Of a DNA stretch of 39,450 nucleotides, positions 8,293 to 16,937 are shown piece after piece. This stretch comes from Subdoligranulum variabile (GTDB taxonomy: Bacteria; Bacillota; Clostridia; Oscillospirales; Ruminococcaceae). The notes beneath the pieces were generated by a model. The model had not been told where the DNA came from. It made no database searches and saw only the letters and a program-made list of their open reading frames with translations. The DNA is taken from NCBI GenBank assembly GCA_003343905.1, contig QAKI01000034.1, positions 1 to 39,450 on the forward strand. The letters are read 5' to 3'. Numbering within the stretch: position 1 is the first letter of the stretch; every line of letters starts with the position of its first letter. The position numbers and the translations under genes were made by a program.

Positions 8293-10803
8293 ATGAAATT
8301 GATGGTACTGGACGGCAACAGTCTGGTCAACCGGGCCTTTTTCGGCATCAAATTGTTGACCACCAAGGACGGCCGTTACACCAACGCGATCTACGGGTTC
8401 CAGAACATCCTGCTCAACCTGCTTGCCGCGCACCAGCCCGACGCGGTGGCGATCGCCTGGGACGAGCGGGCCCCGACCTTCCGCCACAACGCCTACGACG
8501 GCTACAAGGCCACCCGCCACGGCATGCCGGAGGAACTGGCCCAGCAGATGCCGGTGCTGAAAGAGCTGCTGGACGATCTGGGCTTCGTGCAGGTCAGCCG
8601 CGCCGGGTGGGAAGCCGACGATATTCTGGGCACGCTGGCCGCCGCCTGCGAGGCACAGGGCGGCACCACGCTGCTGGCGACCGGCGACCGGGACAGCCTG
8701 CAGTTGGTGGACGACGCCACCACCGTCCTACTGGCGACCAACCGGGAAACGATCCCCATGGACCCCGCCGCCATCCGGGAAAAATACGGCGTGGACCCCG
8801 TCCAGCTCATCGACGTGAAAAGCCTGATGGGCGACTCGTCGGACAACATCCCCGGCGTGCCCGGCATCGGGGAAAAGACGGCGCTGGCGCTGGTGCAGAA
8901 GTTCGGCAGCCTGCAGGCCGTCTACGACCACCTGGACGACCCGGCCATCAAGCCGGGCCAGCGCTCCAAGCTGGGCGCCAACCGGGACAAGGCGGAACTT
9001 TCCTATATGCTGGGCACCATCCGCAAGGACGCCCCCATCGACACCGACCCTGCCGCCTACGCGCGCCGTCCGGGCGACGCCGCCGCGGCCATCCGGCTGC
9101 TGGCCGCGCTGGAGATGCACAAGCTCATCGACCGCTGGCATCTGGAGGACGGCGGCGCCCCCGCCGCCGCACAGGCCGCCGCGCTTGACAGCGTGGAGCC
9201 CGAACCCATGCCGCTGCTGGTGGAAGGCCGACTGTATCTGGCCCAAAACGCCGACGGCGAATGGTACGCCGTGCAGAACGGGCAGGTCTTTCTGCCCGAC
9301 GCCGACCGCCTGGCCGCCCTGCTGGAAAGCAGCGCCGAACTGTGGGTCTTTGACGCCAAGCCCCTCTACCGCCTGGCCCTCGACCACGGCGGCTGCGGCG
9401 GGGCCATCCGCTTTGACGGCAAGCTGGCCGCCTACCTGCTGAACCCGTCGGCCAGCGGCTACGCCGTGAAGAATCTGGCCGGGGAATACGGCGTGCCCGC
9501 CGCCTTCCTGTGCGAAGCCGCCCCCGACGCCGGGGTGCTGACGGCCCTGCTGGACAAGCTGGCCGCCGCTTTGGACGAGAGCGGCCAGCGCAAGCTGCAC
9601 GACGAGATGGAACTGCCGCTGGCACGGGTGCTGGCGGACATGGAACGCATCGGCTTTGCGGTGGACGCCGCGGGCATCCGCGCCTTTGGCGAAAGCCTGC
9701 GCGGCGAACTGGACGGCATCCTGCAAAGCATCTATGCCGAAGTGGGCTATGAATTCAACGTCAACAGTCCCAAGCAGTTGGGCGAAGCCCTGTTCGACAA
9801 ACTGGGCCTGCCGCCCCGCAAGAAAAATTCCCGCGGGTATTCCACCGACGCCGAAACGCTGGAAAGCCTGCGCCCCTACAGCCCGGTCATCGACCAGATC
9901 TTGAAATACCGCACCTATTCCAAGCTGCTTTCCACCTATGTGGACGGGCTGCTGACGGCCCAGGCGGCCGACGGGCGGATCCATTCCACCTTTATCCAGA
10001 CCGAAGCGCGCACCGGGCGTATTTCTTCGACCGAACCCAACCTGCAGAACATCCCCATCCGCACCGAACTGGGCAGCCATCTGCGCAGTTACTTTGTGGC
10101 GGGCGCGGGCAACCTGCTGGTGGACGCCGACTATTCCCAGATCGAACTGCGCATCCTGGCGCACATCACCGGGGACGAAGCCATGCAGCAGGCGTTCCGT
10201 TCGGGGGCGGACATCCACCGTTCGACTGCCGCCAAGATCTACCACATCCCCGAAAGTGAAGTCACCCCGCAGCTTCGTTCCGCCAGCAAGGCCATCAACT
10301 TCGGCATCATGTACGGCAAGGGGGCCTATTCGCTGAGCAAGGACCTGGGCATCAGTGTCAAAGAAGCCGACACCTTCCTCAAGACCTATCTGGCCGCCTT
10401 CCCCAAGGTAGACGGCTATATGCAGGACTGCATCGCCCACGCCAAAGAGAAAGGCTATGTGGAAACGCTGTTCGGCCGCCGCCGGGCGCTGCCGGAACTG
10501 GCCAGTTCCAACTTCCAGGTGCGGTCCAGCGGCGAGCGGATGGCCCGCAACACGCCCATCCAGGGCACGGCCGCCGATATCATCAAGCTGGCCATGGTGC
10601 ACGTATGGCAGCGCCTGCGGGACGAAGGGCTGGAAGCCCGGCTGCTGCTGCAGGTCCACGACGAACTGATCGTGGAAGCCCCGGAACGGGAAGTCGAGGA
10701 AGTCAAGCGCGTTCTGCGCGAGGAAATGGAACAGGTCGTACAGTACAGCGTGCCGCTGACCACCGAGGTGGGCACCGGCAAGACCTGGCTGGACGCACAT
10801 TGA
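8293..10803 (+). CDS. polA: DNA polymerase I
   Basis: An 836-residue family A polymerase for gap filling, Okazaki-fragment processing and repair. The N-terminal 5'-3' exonuclease domain (1 to about 300) starts with the metal-binding LDGNS and has SDNIPGVPGIGEKTA. The middle 3'-5' exonuclease-like region lacks the acidic FDTE-type motif, so proofreading is probably absent, as in Bacillus PolA. Polymerase motif A is DYSQIELR (D613), motif B is RSASKAINFGIMYG and motif C is QVHDE (H789-D790). The frame is open further upstream, but AAAGGAG sits eight bases before the ATG at 8293. It is followed after 16 bases by tsaD. Confidence 0.97.
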   Translation: MKLMVLDGNSLVNRAFFGIKLLTTKDGRYTNAIYGFQNILLNLLAAHQPDAVAIAWDERAPTFRHNAYDGYKATRHGMPEELAQQMPVLKELLDDLGFVQVSRAGWEADDILGTLAAACEAQGGTTLLATGDRDSLQLVDDATTVLLATNRETIPMDPAAIREKYGVDPVQLIDVKSLMGDSSDNIPGVPGIGEKTALALVQKFGSLQAVYDHLDDPAIKPGQRSKLGANRDKAELSYMLGTIRKDAPIDTDPAAYARRPGDAAAAIRLLAALEMHKLIDRWHLEDGGAPAAAQAAALDSVEPEPMPLLVEGRLYLAQNADGEWYAVQNGQVFLPDADRLAALLESSAELWVFDAKPLYRLALDHGGCGGAIRFDGKLAAYLLNPSASGYAVKNLAGEYGVPAAFLCEAAPDAGVLTALLDKLAAALDESGQRKLHDEMELPLARVLADMERIGFAVDAAGIRAFGESLRGELDGILQSIYAEVGYEFNVNSPKQLGEALFDKLGLPPRKKNSRGYSTDAETLESLRPYSPVIDQILKYRTYSKLLSTYVDGLLTAQAADGRIHSTFIQTEARTGRISSTEPNLQNIPIRTELGSHLRSYFVAGAGNLLVDADYSQIELRILAHITGDEAMQQAFRSGADIHRSTAAKIYHIPESEVTPQLRSASKAINFGIMYGKGAYSLSKDLGISVKEADTFLKTYLAAFPKVDGYMQDCIAHAKEKGYVETLFGRRRALPELASSNFQVRSSGERMARNTPIQGTAADIIKLAMVHVWQRLRDEGLEARLLLQVHDELIVEAPEREVEEVKRVLREEMEQVVQYSVPLTTEVGTGKTWLDAH

Positions 10804-10819
10804 GAGGAACTGCAGATCC

Positions 10820-11827
10820 ATGATTGTTTTAGGAATCGAATCCACCTGTGACGAGACCGCGGCCGCCCTTGTGGAGGACGGCCGCCGGGCCCTGTCCAAC
10901 GTCATCGCCACCAGCGTGAAGGAACAGGCCCTTTACGGCGGCGTGGTGCCGGAGATCGCCAGCCGCCGCCACGCGGAATCCATCAGCGCCGTGGTGGACA
11001 AGGCCCTGGCCGACGCGGGGCTTACCATTGCCGGCGTGGACGCCGTGGCCGTCACCTTTGCGCCGGGGCTGATCGGCGCGGTGCTGGTGGGCGTCAACTT
11101 TGCCAAGGGTCTCGCCTATGCGGCGGGCAAACCGCTGGTGCCGGTGCATCATCTGCGCGGGCATATCGCGGCCAACTACCTGACCCACCCGGCGCTGCAC
11201 CCGCCGTTCCTGTGCCTGGTCGCCAGCGGCGGCCACAGCCACATCGTCATGGTGGAGGACTGGTGCCGCTACAAGGTCCTGGGCCGCACGGTGGACGACG
11301 CCGCGGGCGAAGCCTTCGACAAGGTGGCCCGCACGCTGGGCCTACCCTACCCCGGCGGCCCCAGCGTGGCCGCCGCCGCACGGGGCGGCGATCCCCACGC
11401 CTACAAGCTGCCGGTGCCCCATGTGGAAGGCAAATACAACGTGAGTTTCAGCGGTCTGAAAACCGCCGTCATCAACGAAGTACACAACGCCGAACAGCGC
11501 GGCGAACCGGTGCGCGTGGCCGATATGGCCGCCAGCTTCCAGGAGCGCATCGACCAGATCCTTGCCAAAAAGCTGCTGGCCGCGGCCGCCGACACCGGCG
11601 CCCGCACCATCTGCCTGGCGGGCGGCGTGGCGGCCAACGGGCGGCTGCGCCAGCTCGTCAACGACGGTGCCCAGAAGTTGGGCGCGAAGATCTACCTGCC
11701 GGAGCTGAAATACTGCGGCGACAACGGCGCCATGATCGCAGCGCAGGGCTATCACGAGTATCAGGACGGCAACCTGGCCGACTGGACCCTCAACGGCCTG
11801 CCGACCCTGCCGATCGATTACCGATAA
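10820..11827 (+). CDS. tsaD: tRNA N6-adenosine threonylcarbamoyltransferase
   Basis: Transfers the threonylcarbamoyl group from TC-AMP to A37 of ANN-decoding tRNAs, working with TsaB and TsaE (not in the window). The 335-residue ASKHA-fold protein has GIESTCDETAAA at the start, the metal-binding HLRGH (H111, H115), ASGGHSHIV and the C-terminal GGVAANGRLR and CGDNGAMIA motifs. The length is typical. It lies 16 bases after polA and is probably co-transcribed. The operon closes at a strong hairpin terminator. Confidence 0.96.
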   Translation: MIVLGIESTCDETAAALVEDGRRALSNVIATSVKEQALYGGVVPEIASRRHAESISAVVDKALADAGLTIAGVDAVAVTFAPGLIGAVLVGVNFAKGLAYAAGKPLVPVHHLRGHIAANYLTHPALHPPFLCLVASGGHSHIVMVEDWCRYKVLGRTVDDAAGEAFDKVARTLGLPYPGGPSVAAAARGGDPHAYKLPVPHVEGKYNVSFSGLKTAVINEVHNAEQRGEPVRVADMAASFQERIDQILAKKLLAAAADTGARTICLAGGVAANGRLRQLVNDGAQKLGAKIYLPELKYCGDNGAMIAAQGYHEYQDGNLADWTLNGLPTLPIDYR

Positions 11828-11832
11828 AACGC

Positions 11833-11877
11833 AAAACAGGGAGCCTTCATCCTGTGGATGAAGGCTCCCTGTTTTTT
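11833..11877. terminator. bidirectional terminator between tsaD and the glycan operon
   Basis: Perfect 15-bp stem (11837-11851 with 11857-11871), loop CTGTG, flanked by four A residues on the left and six T residues on the right. It can end tsaD transcripts on the plus strand and the long glycan operon on the minus strand. Confidence 0.93.
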
Positions 11878-11882
11878 CTGTT

Positions 11883-12725
11883 TTATTCCCGCGGCCGTCG
11901 GGGCAGCCAGGGCATCCGCCGCTGCAAATAGCGGGACACCCGCATCATAAAGTGGTTGTATTTTTCCACGCGGGGAGAAAGCTGGGTCGCGGGGGAATTC
12001 TTTTTGAACGTATCCACATCAAAATACCGTTCTTTGGCACGGATCAGGATGTAGCAGGGCTTTTTTGTATGCCATCCCTCAAAGAAGCAGAAACTCGCAT
12101 CCAGCAGACGGTATTTGCGATGGGTAAAGGCATACCAGTTGATGTGGGATTCGTCATGCCACCAGGCGATGATGCCCCGGTCCAGGTCCTGATTGATGCG
12201 CTTGTCCAGCAGGTGGCAGAACTTCAGGTAGGCCCGCGCTTCGCCGCCGTTGATACCGCCGCACACGTAGTCTTTTCCTAGCCCCATCGGGATGAACGCC
12301 TTGCTGCGGGGATTGCGGTCATAGGTGAATTCATAATTCGGCCGCCAGTAAAACGCCGGATGCAGCACAAAGACCATGTGTTCGTGCTTTTCCGGCCGGG
12401 GCAGGAACATTTCCTCGGTAATGGGCTGGGTGAATTCACAGTTTGCGTTGAAAAAGTAAATATAGTCAAAGGCCTTGAGCTGTTCTTCACACCGCAGGAA
12501 GATCTCAAATCGTTTCAGCGTCGTATAGGGCCAGGGCTGGGGCTTCTGGTAGATCCGATGGATCCGGGGATTGTTTTCTTCCCCCTCGATATGGTCGGCA
12601 TCGGTAAAGACAAAATAATGAATCTCGCACTGTTTGAGCAGATATTTTTCAGCACTGGCGATAAACTCCGGCCAAAGCCGCAAGTATTCCCCCGTACAGA
12701 TGTACAGTGCCGCGACTCTTTTCAT
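11883..12725 (-). CDS. GT6-family glycosyltransferase (ABO/alpha-1,3-Gal transferase family)
   Basis: A 280-residue retaining glycosyltransferase of family GT6, which includes the human ABO enzymes and bacterial homologues that transfer Gal or GalNAc in alpha-1,3 linkage. Evidence is the FFNANCEF motif (NAN at 93-95) where vertebrate enzymes have DxD, HPAFYWRP (about 122), CGGINGG (about 155-161) and the catalytic WHDESHINWY (189-198). The NxN form is the bacterial, metal-independent type. No signal peptide or anchor is seen, so it acts in the cytoplasm. It overlaps the ABC ATPase gene by four bases (ATGA) and is last in the glycan operon, fitting a late or capping sugar. The exact donor is unknown. 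Confidence 0.88.
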   Translation of the reverse strand: MKRVAALYICTGEYLRLWPEFIASAEKYLLKQCEIHYFVFTDADHIEGEENNPRIHRIYQKPQPWPYTTLKRFEIFLRCEEQLKAFDYIYFFNANCEFTQPITEEMFLPRPEKHEHMVFVLHPAFYWRPNYEFTYDRNPRSKAFIPMGLGKDYVCGGINGGEARAYLKFCHLLDKRINQDLDRGIIAWWHDESHINWYAFTHRKYRLLDASFCFFEGWHTKKPCYILIRAKERYFDVDTFKKNSPATQLSPRVEKYNHFMMRVSRYLQRRMPWLPRRPRE

Positions 12726-14005
12726 GCCTCATTCTCCTGTTCTACCAATCTGGCCCGGGGCAGTTCCACAGTGCCCCATTCTTTGGCGTTCCATTCCAGT
12801 TCCCCTTCCAGGAAGGTATGCACCAGCCGGAACTGGATGCCGGGCACCCAGTCCTCCACCGTGTGCGTTCCCCCTTCGCCCAGGGTGAACAGCGTAAAAT
12901 AATTGCTGTACTGCCCCGGCGATAACACTCTAAGGTCATATTCGACCGTAAAGTGATTGTTTCCAGGCCGCAGCGTCAGCCCATACAGACAGGAAGTCGC
13001 CAGCGGCGTGCCCACTTCATCGCGCACTTCAAACCGCAGTCCCACATGGCTGGCTTCCTCCTGCGCATGGATCACATATTCAGCGCGCAGCGGATGGGTA
13101 TGTTCAATGGCTTCCACCGATGGCACCAGGAACCGCACGCTCTGCAGGCGCAGGTTGTCCCGCCGGAACCAGTTGTCGCGTTTATACTGGCTGTAATCCA
13201 CAAAGTCTGCACTCTGGGATTTCTGCGCCAGATAAATGGAGATGCCCTCGTCCACACCGCCGTCAAAGACGATCCGCCCCTGATCCAGCACGATGCAGCG
13301 GTCGCACAGGTCGCGGATGGTCGCCATGTTGTGGCTCACATACAATACCGTCTTGCCGTCCCGCTGGGCAGCCTGACGCATTTTTCCCAGACACTTTTTC
13401 TGGAATTTCATGTCGCCGACCGCCAGGACCTCGTCCATGATCATGATCTCGCTGTCCAAATGTGCGGCCACGCTGAAGGCCAGCTTCACATACATACCGC
13501 TGGAATACCGCTTGACCGGGGTGTCGATAAAATCGCCCACCTCGGAAAATTCGATGATCTCCGCCATTTTGGCGTCGATCTCGGCCCGCGTCATGCCCAG
13601 GATCGCGCCGTTGAGATAGACGTTCTCCCGCCCGGTCATCTCAGGATGGAAGCCGGTGCCCACTTCCAGCATGGAAGCCACCCGGCCATACAGGTCGATG
13701 TCCCCTTCGGTGGGGGCAGTAACGTGGGTCAGCAGTTTGAGCAGCGTGGATTTGCCCGCGCCGTTGGAGCCGATGATGCCCACCGCTTCGCCTTTTTTCA
13801 CTTCAAAGCTGACGCCGTTGAGCGCCATAAAAGTCGTGCCCACCAGCCGCTGGTCGGTACCGATCAGCGTGTTCGGGTCCTCTTTGCCGCGCTTGCGGGC
13901 CCACCAGCTCTGCAGGTCGCCCCGCAGGGTGCCGCCGCCGATCTGGCCCAGGCGGTATCTCTTTCTGACGTTCCGGACGCGGATCATGATGTCATTCTGC
14001 TGCAT
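12722..14005 (-). CDS. wzt: ABC transporter ATP-binding protein for polysaccharide export, with Wzt-like C-terminal domain
   Basis: ATPase that powers export of a finished lipid-linked polysaccharide. The 427-residue protein has a P-loop GSNGAGKST (79-87), signature YSSGMY (167-172), Walker B IMIMDE (D191-E192) and H-loop H225. About 160 residues follow the ATPase core (265-427), matching the Wzt C-terminal carbohydrate-binding domain, which in O-antigen systems recognises a modified chain end. It follows the permease gene by 13 bases and overlaps the GT6 gene. Teichoic-acid exporters (TagH) are relatives, so the cargo class is inferred from context. Confidence 0.92.
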   Translation of the reverse strand: MQQNDIMIRVRNVRKRYRLGQIGGGTLRGDLQSWWARKRGKEDPNTLIGTDQRLVGTTFMALNGVSFEVKKGEAVGIIGSNGAGKSTLLKLLTHVTAPTEGDIDLYGRVASMLEVGTGFHPEMTGRENVYLNGAILGMTRAEIDAKMAEIIEFSEVGDFIDTPVKRYSSGMYVKLAFSVAAHLDSEIMIMDEVLAVGDMKFQKKCLGKMRQAAQRDGKTVLYVSHNMATIRDLCDRCIVLDQGRIVFDGGVDEGISIYLAQKSQSADFVDYSQYKRDNWFRRDNLRLQSVRFLVPSVEAIEHTHPLRAEYVIHAQEEASHVGLRFEVRDEVGTPLATSCLYGLTLRPGNNHFTVEYDLRVLSPGQYSNYFTLFTLGEGGTHTVEDWVPGIQFRLVHTFLEGELEWNAKEWGTVELPRARLVEQENEA

Positions 14006-14018
14006 GACACGCTCCTCC

Positions 14019-14879
14019 TTACACGGTATCTACAAAGGTTTTTTCTACTTTGCTGAACAGCGAAAGCCCCAGCGCCAGCAGAACGATGGTCCACAGGATC
14101 GAAATGCCCCACATGAGCGCATTGACCTGACCGGACCCGAAGAAAATGTAGCGGAAAGTTTCCATCGGTGCGGTCATAGGGTTCAGGATCATCGCCGTGT
14201 ACAGCACACGGCTCATGCCGCTGATCATCGACAGCGGGTAGACGACCGGCGTGCCGTACATCCACAGCTGCACGCCGAAGGTCACCACCACCATCAGGTC
14301 ACGGTAGCGCGTGGTCAGGCTGGAAACGATGATGCCGCAGCCCAGCCCCAACAGCCCCACCTGCGCCAGCAACAGCACCGTCAGGGGCATCAACGCCCAG
14401 TTGGGGTGTACCTGGCCCCTGGCCACATAGTACAGCAGCAGCAGGAAAAACATCGTGAACTGCAGAAGGAAGTTGATCAGCGCCGACAACATCGTGGAGA
14501 TGGGCATGGCAAGGCGCGGAAAATACACCTTGCTGAAAATAGCCGAATTGCTGGTAAAGGTCGCCGATATTTTATTGATACAGGCCGCAAAGAAGCCCCA
14601 CATCGCCGTGCCGGCCAGGTAGAAAAGCCCCTGGGGCACGCCGCCGGTGGACAGGCCTGCGATCACGCCGAACATGACGGTGTACATGGCCGCCGACAGC
14701 AGCGGATTGATTAGCACCCAGGCCGGGCCCAGGACTGTCTGCTTGTACAGAACGGCAAAATCCCGCTTGACGAACAGCCAGATCAGGTCCTTATAGCGCC
14801 ACAGCTCTTTGAAATCCACCCGCGCCCAGCCCTTGGCGGGGCTGTAGTGCACATGGTACTGCTTCTGCATCTGTTCCAT
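14019..14879 (-). CDS. wzm: ABC-2 type polysaccharide export permease
   Basis: Membrane half of the exporter, 286 residues with about six hydrophobic spans. It has the ABC-2 permease layout of Wzm/TagG: the N-terminal amphipathic region (ELWRYKDLIWLFVKRDF), the conserved LGPAWVLINPLL, and KVYFPRLAMPIS in the coupling region. It precedes the ATPase gene and follows the glycosyltransferases, so it should move the glycan made by this operon across the membrane. Confidence 0.93.
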   Translation of the reverse strand: MEQMQKQYHVHYSPAKGWARVDFKELWRYKDLIWLFVKRDFAVLYKQTVLGPAWVLINPLLSAAMYTVMFGVIAGLSTGGVPQGLFYLAGTAMWGFFAACINKISATFTSNSAIFSKVYFPRLAMPISTMLSALINFLLQFTMFFLLLLYYVARGQVHPNWALMPLTVLLLAQVGLLGLGCGIIVSSLTTRYRDLMVVVTFGVQLWMYGTPVVYPLSMISGMSRVLYTAMILNPMTAPMETFRYIFFGSGQVNALMWGISILWTIVLLALGLSLFSKVEKTFVDTV

Positions 14880-14925
14880 GAATCATACTCCTTCTATGCC
14901 GGCGCTGCGCGCCGGGATGCGGGCA

Positions 14926-15900
14926 TCACTGCCCGCTTTTGCTTTGCAAAAATTTGAGGTATACGGGCAGCCCCATTCGCAGCAGGGCTGCACGCAGCCA
15001 CATGGTCCGCTGCCCCGTGCGGCGGGCCAGATCCGCATACGCATCGGCGCAGGCGCGGCAGTCCGCCCGGTAACGGGCCTGCTGCTGCGGGGTGGAAAGG
15101 TCGAAGCGTCCCTTTTCGCCCAGATTCCGAATGGCGTCGTTCAACAGCCCTTCCGCCCGCAGGAAGTCGCCCTTACCGGCAAAATGGCCGCACCATTCGA
15201 TCAGAAATTCGCTGCGGTCCAGATAATTGCGGCTGGAACCCTGCGCCATGATACTGCCGCCCCGCTGCACATAGCGGTAACCCGGGTAGGCCAGGCAGGC
15301 GATCGTTTTGCACTGCCCCAGCAGCCGCGGCATCAGGAACTGATCCTCATACCGCTTGCCCACGGCATAGCGCAGCGTGGCGAACAATTCCCGTTTATAG
15401 AGTTTGTTCCAAGCTACCACATAATAGATCTTCTGCTCCGCCAGGGCAAAATAACGCTGCCATACGCCGTCTGCGTCCAGAACTTCGTCCCGGAAGCCGG
15501 TAAAATCCGGCACAGGCAGCGGCGTGTTCTGCTCGTCCACATAGACGAGGTTGAAGATCACCAGATCGGCGTCATGCTGGCGCTGTGCGTCATAGGCGCG
15601 GCGCAGCGTGTCCGGCTCCAGCCTGTCGTCACTGTCCAGAAAGGTCAGGAACCGCCCCTTTGCTGCTTCGATGCCGGTGTTCCGCGCCGCCGAAAGCCCC
15701 CCGTTCTCCCGATGGATCACACGGACCCGCGGGTCCTTCTGCGCCCAGGCGTCGCACAGGGCCGGGCAGCCGTCGGGACTCCCGTCATCCACCAGGATGA
15801 CCTCAAAATCCTCGAAGGTCTGCGCCAGCACGCTGGACACACAGGCACCCAGATACCGTTCCACTTTATAGACCGGGACGATCACGCTGATGGCAGGCAT
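14926..15900 (-). CDS. GT2 glycosyltransferase (paralogue A)
   Basis: A 324-residue GT-A fold family 2 glycosyltransferase that adds a sugar from a nucleotide donor to the growing glycan on the cytoplasmic face. It shows ISVIVPVYKVERYL at the start, the nucleotide-binding VDDGSPDG, GGLSAARNTG and the metal-binding DSDD. The open frame continues upstream, but the ATG at 15900 has AAAGGAG eight bases before it and gives a normal GT2 N terminus. The next upstream gene is similar over most of its length, including the C-terminal helical region, suggesting tandem duplication. Donor and acceptor are unknown. Confidence 0.9.
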   Translation of the reverse strand: MPAISVIVPVYKVERYLGACVSSVLAQTFEDFEVILVDDGSPDGCPALCDAWAQKDPRVRVIHRENGGLSAARNTGIEAAKGRFLTFLDSDDRLEPDTLRRAYDAQRQHDADLVIFNLVYVDEQNTPLPVPDFTGFRDEVLDADGVWQRYFALAEQKIYYVVAWNKLYKRELFATLRYAVGKRYEDQFLMPRLLGQCKTIACLAYPGYRYVQRGGSIMAQGSSRNYLDRSEFLIEWCGHFAGKGDFLRAEGLLNDAIRNLGEKGRFDLSTPQQQARYRADCRACADAYADLARRTGQRTMWLRAALLRMGLPVYLKFLQSKSGQ

Positions 15901-15925
15901 ACAGCAGGCTCCTTTCCGTACAGGG

Positions 15926-16924
15926 TCATGGGCGGCGCGCACGCAGCAGCCGGGTATAGGCATGGAAAACCGGCAGCCCCGCGCGCAGGGCCAACGCCCG
16001 CACCTTCAAAGAGAAGCTGCCTTTGCGGGCGGCCAGCGCCGCATACACCCGGCAGAGTTCCACGCGGACTTCCGCAAACTCCGCGCGGCGGTCCAACTGC
16101 TGCAGATCAGGCGCCTTTCTGTTGCGGTACAGGAACTCCGCCGCATCGGTCAGCGCCCCTTCGGCACGGTCGTACCAGTCGCGCGAAAGGAAATACTCGG
16201 CGCGGTGGATGTCCCCGCTGGTCACCGCCAGGCGCAGTTCATGGCGGCCTGTCGCCGTGATGCTGCCCTCGTGCTGCCGCACATAGTACCCGGTATAGGC
16301 CAGGCACTGGATCTTGCCGCAGCGGGCGATCAGATCCGGCAAAACATAATAATCCTCGTGCAGCATCCCCACGGGATACCGCACGCCTTCAAACAGGCGG
16401 GCGGCGTACAGCCGGTGCGCCGTGCCGGTGAACTGACTGATCCACGGCGTATTGAAGGCATCCCAGAACTCAGGTTCCGTCAGGATCGTATCTTTTTCAA
16501 ATCGCTGTTCTTCCGGCAGCTTGCGCGTTGTCCCGTCAGGCAGCATCTGGCAGCCGTTGCAGATCACCAGACCGGCTCCGCTCTGCTGCGCCGCCGCATA
16601 CAGCGTGGCAAAAAGGTCCGGGCTCACCACATCGTCACTGTCCACCATGGTGATCCACTCGCCCTGTGCCGCTTCCAGCCCCGCATTGCGCGCGCCCGAA
16701 GGCCCGATCCCGTCCTTGGCCGGGTGCAATGCCTGGATACGCCGGTCCTGCCGGGCCCAGGAATCGCAGAGCGCCGGGCAGGAATCGGGGCTTTCATCGT
16801 CCACAAGAAGCAGTTCAAAATCATCGAACGTCTGGGACAGAATACTGCGCACACAGGCGTCCAGCGTCGTTTCCGCCTTATAGACCGGCACGATCACACT
16901 GATTTTTGGTTTTTCTTCCAACAT
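15926..16924 (-). CDS. GT2 glycosyltransferase (paralogue B)
   Basis: A 332-residue family 2 glycosyltransferase: ISVIVPVYKAETTLD near residue 8, VDDESPDSCPALC, GPSGARNAGLEAAQG and the metal-binding DSDD. The ATG at 16924 is preceded by AAGGA nine bases upstream; the 13 codons of open frame before it lack a better site. It resembles the following gene in motif spacing and in its C-terminal AGLP(V) segment, so the two probably add related sugars. Substrate unknown. Confidence 0.9.
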   Translation of the reverse strand: MLEEKPKISVIVPVYKAETTLDACVRSILSQTFDDFELLLVDDESPDSCPALCDSWARQDRRIQALHPAKDGIGPSGARNAGLEAAQGEWITMVDSDDVVSPDLFATLYAAAQQSGAGLVICNGCQMLPDGTTRKLPEEQRFEKDTILTEPEFWDAFNTPWISQFTGTAHRLYAARLFEGVRYPVGMLHEDYYVLPDLIARCGKIQCLAYTGYYVRQHEGSITATGRHELRLAVTSGDIHRAEYFLSRDWYDRAEGALTDAAEFLYRNRKAPDLQQLDRRAEFAEVRVELCRVYAALAARKGSFSLKVRALALRAGLPVFHAYTRLLRARRP

Positions 16925-16937
16925 AAGGCAGTTCCTT

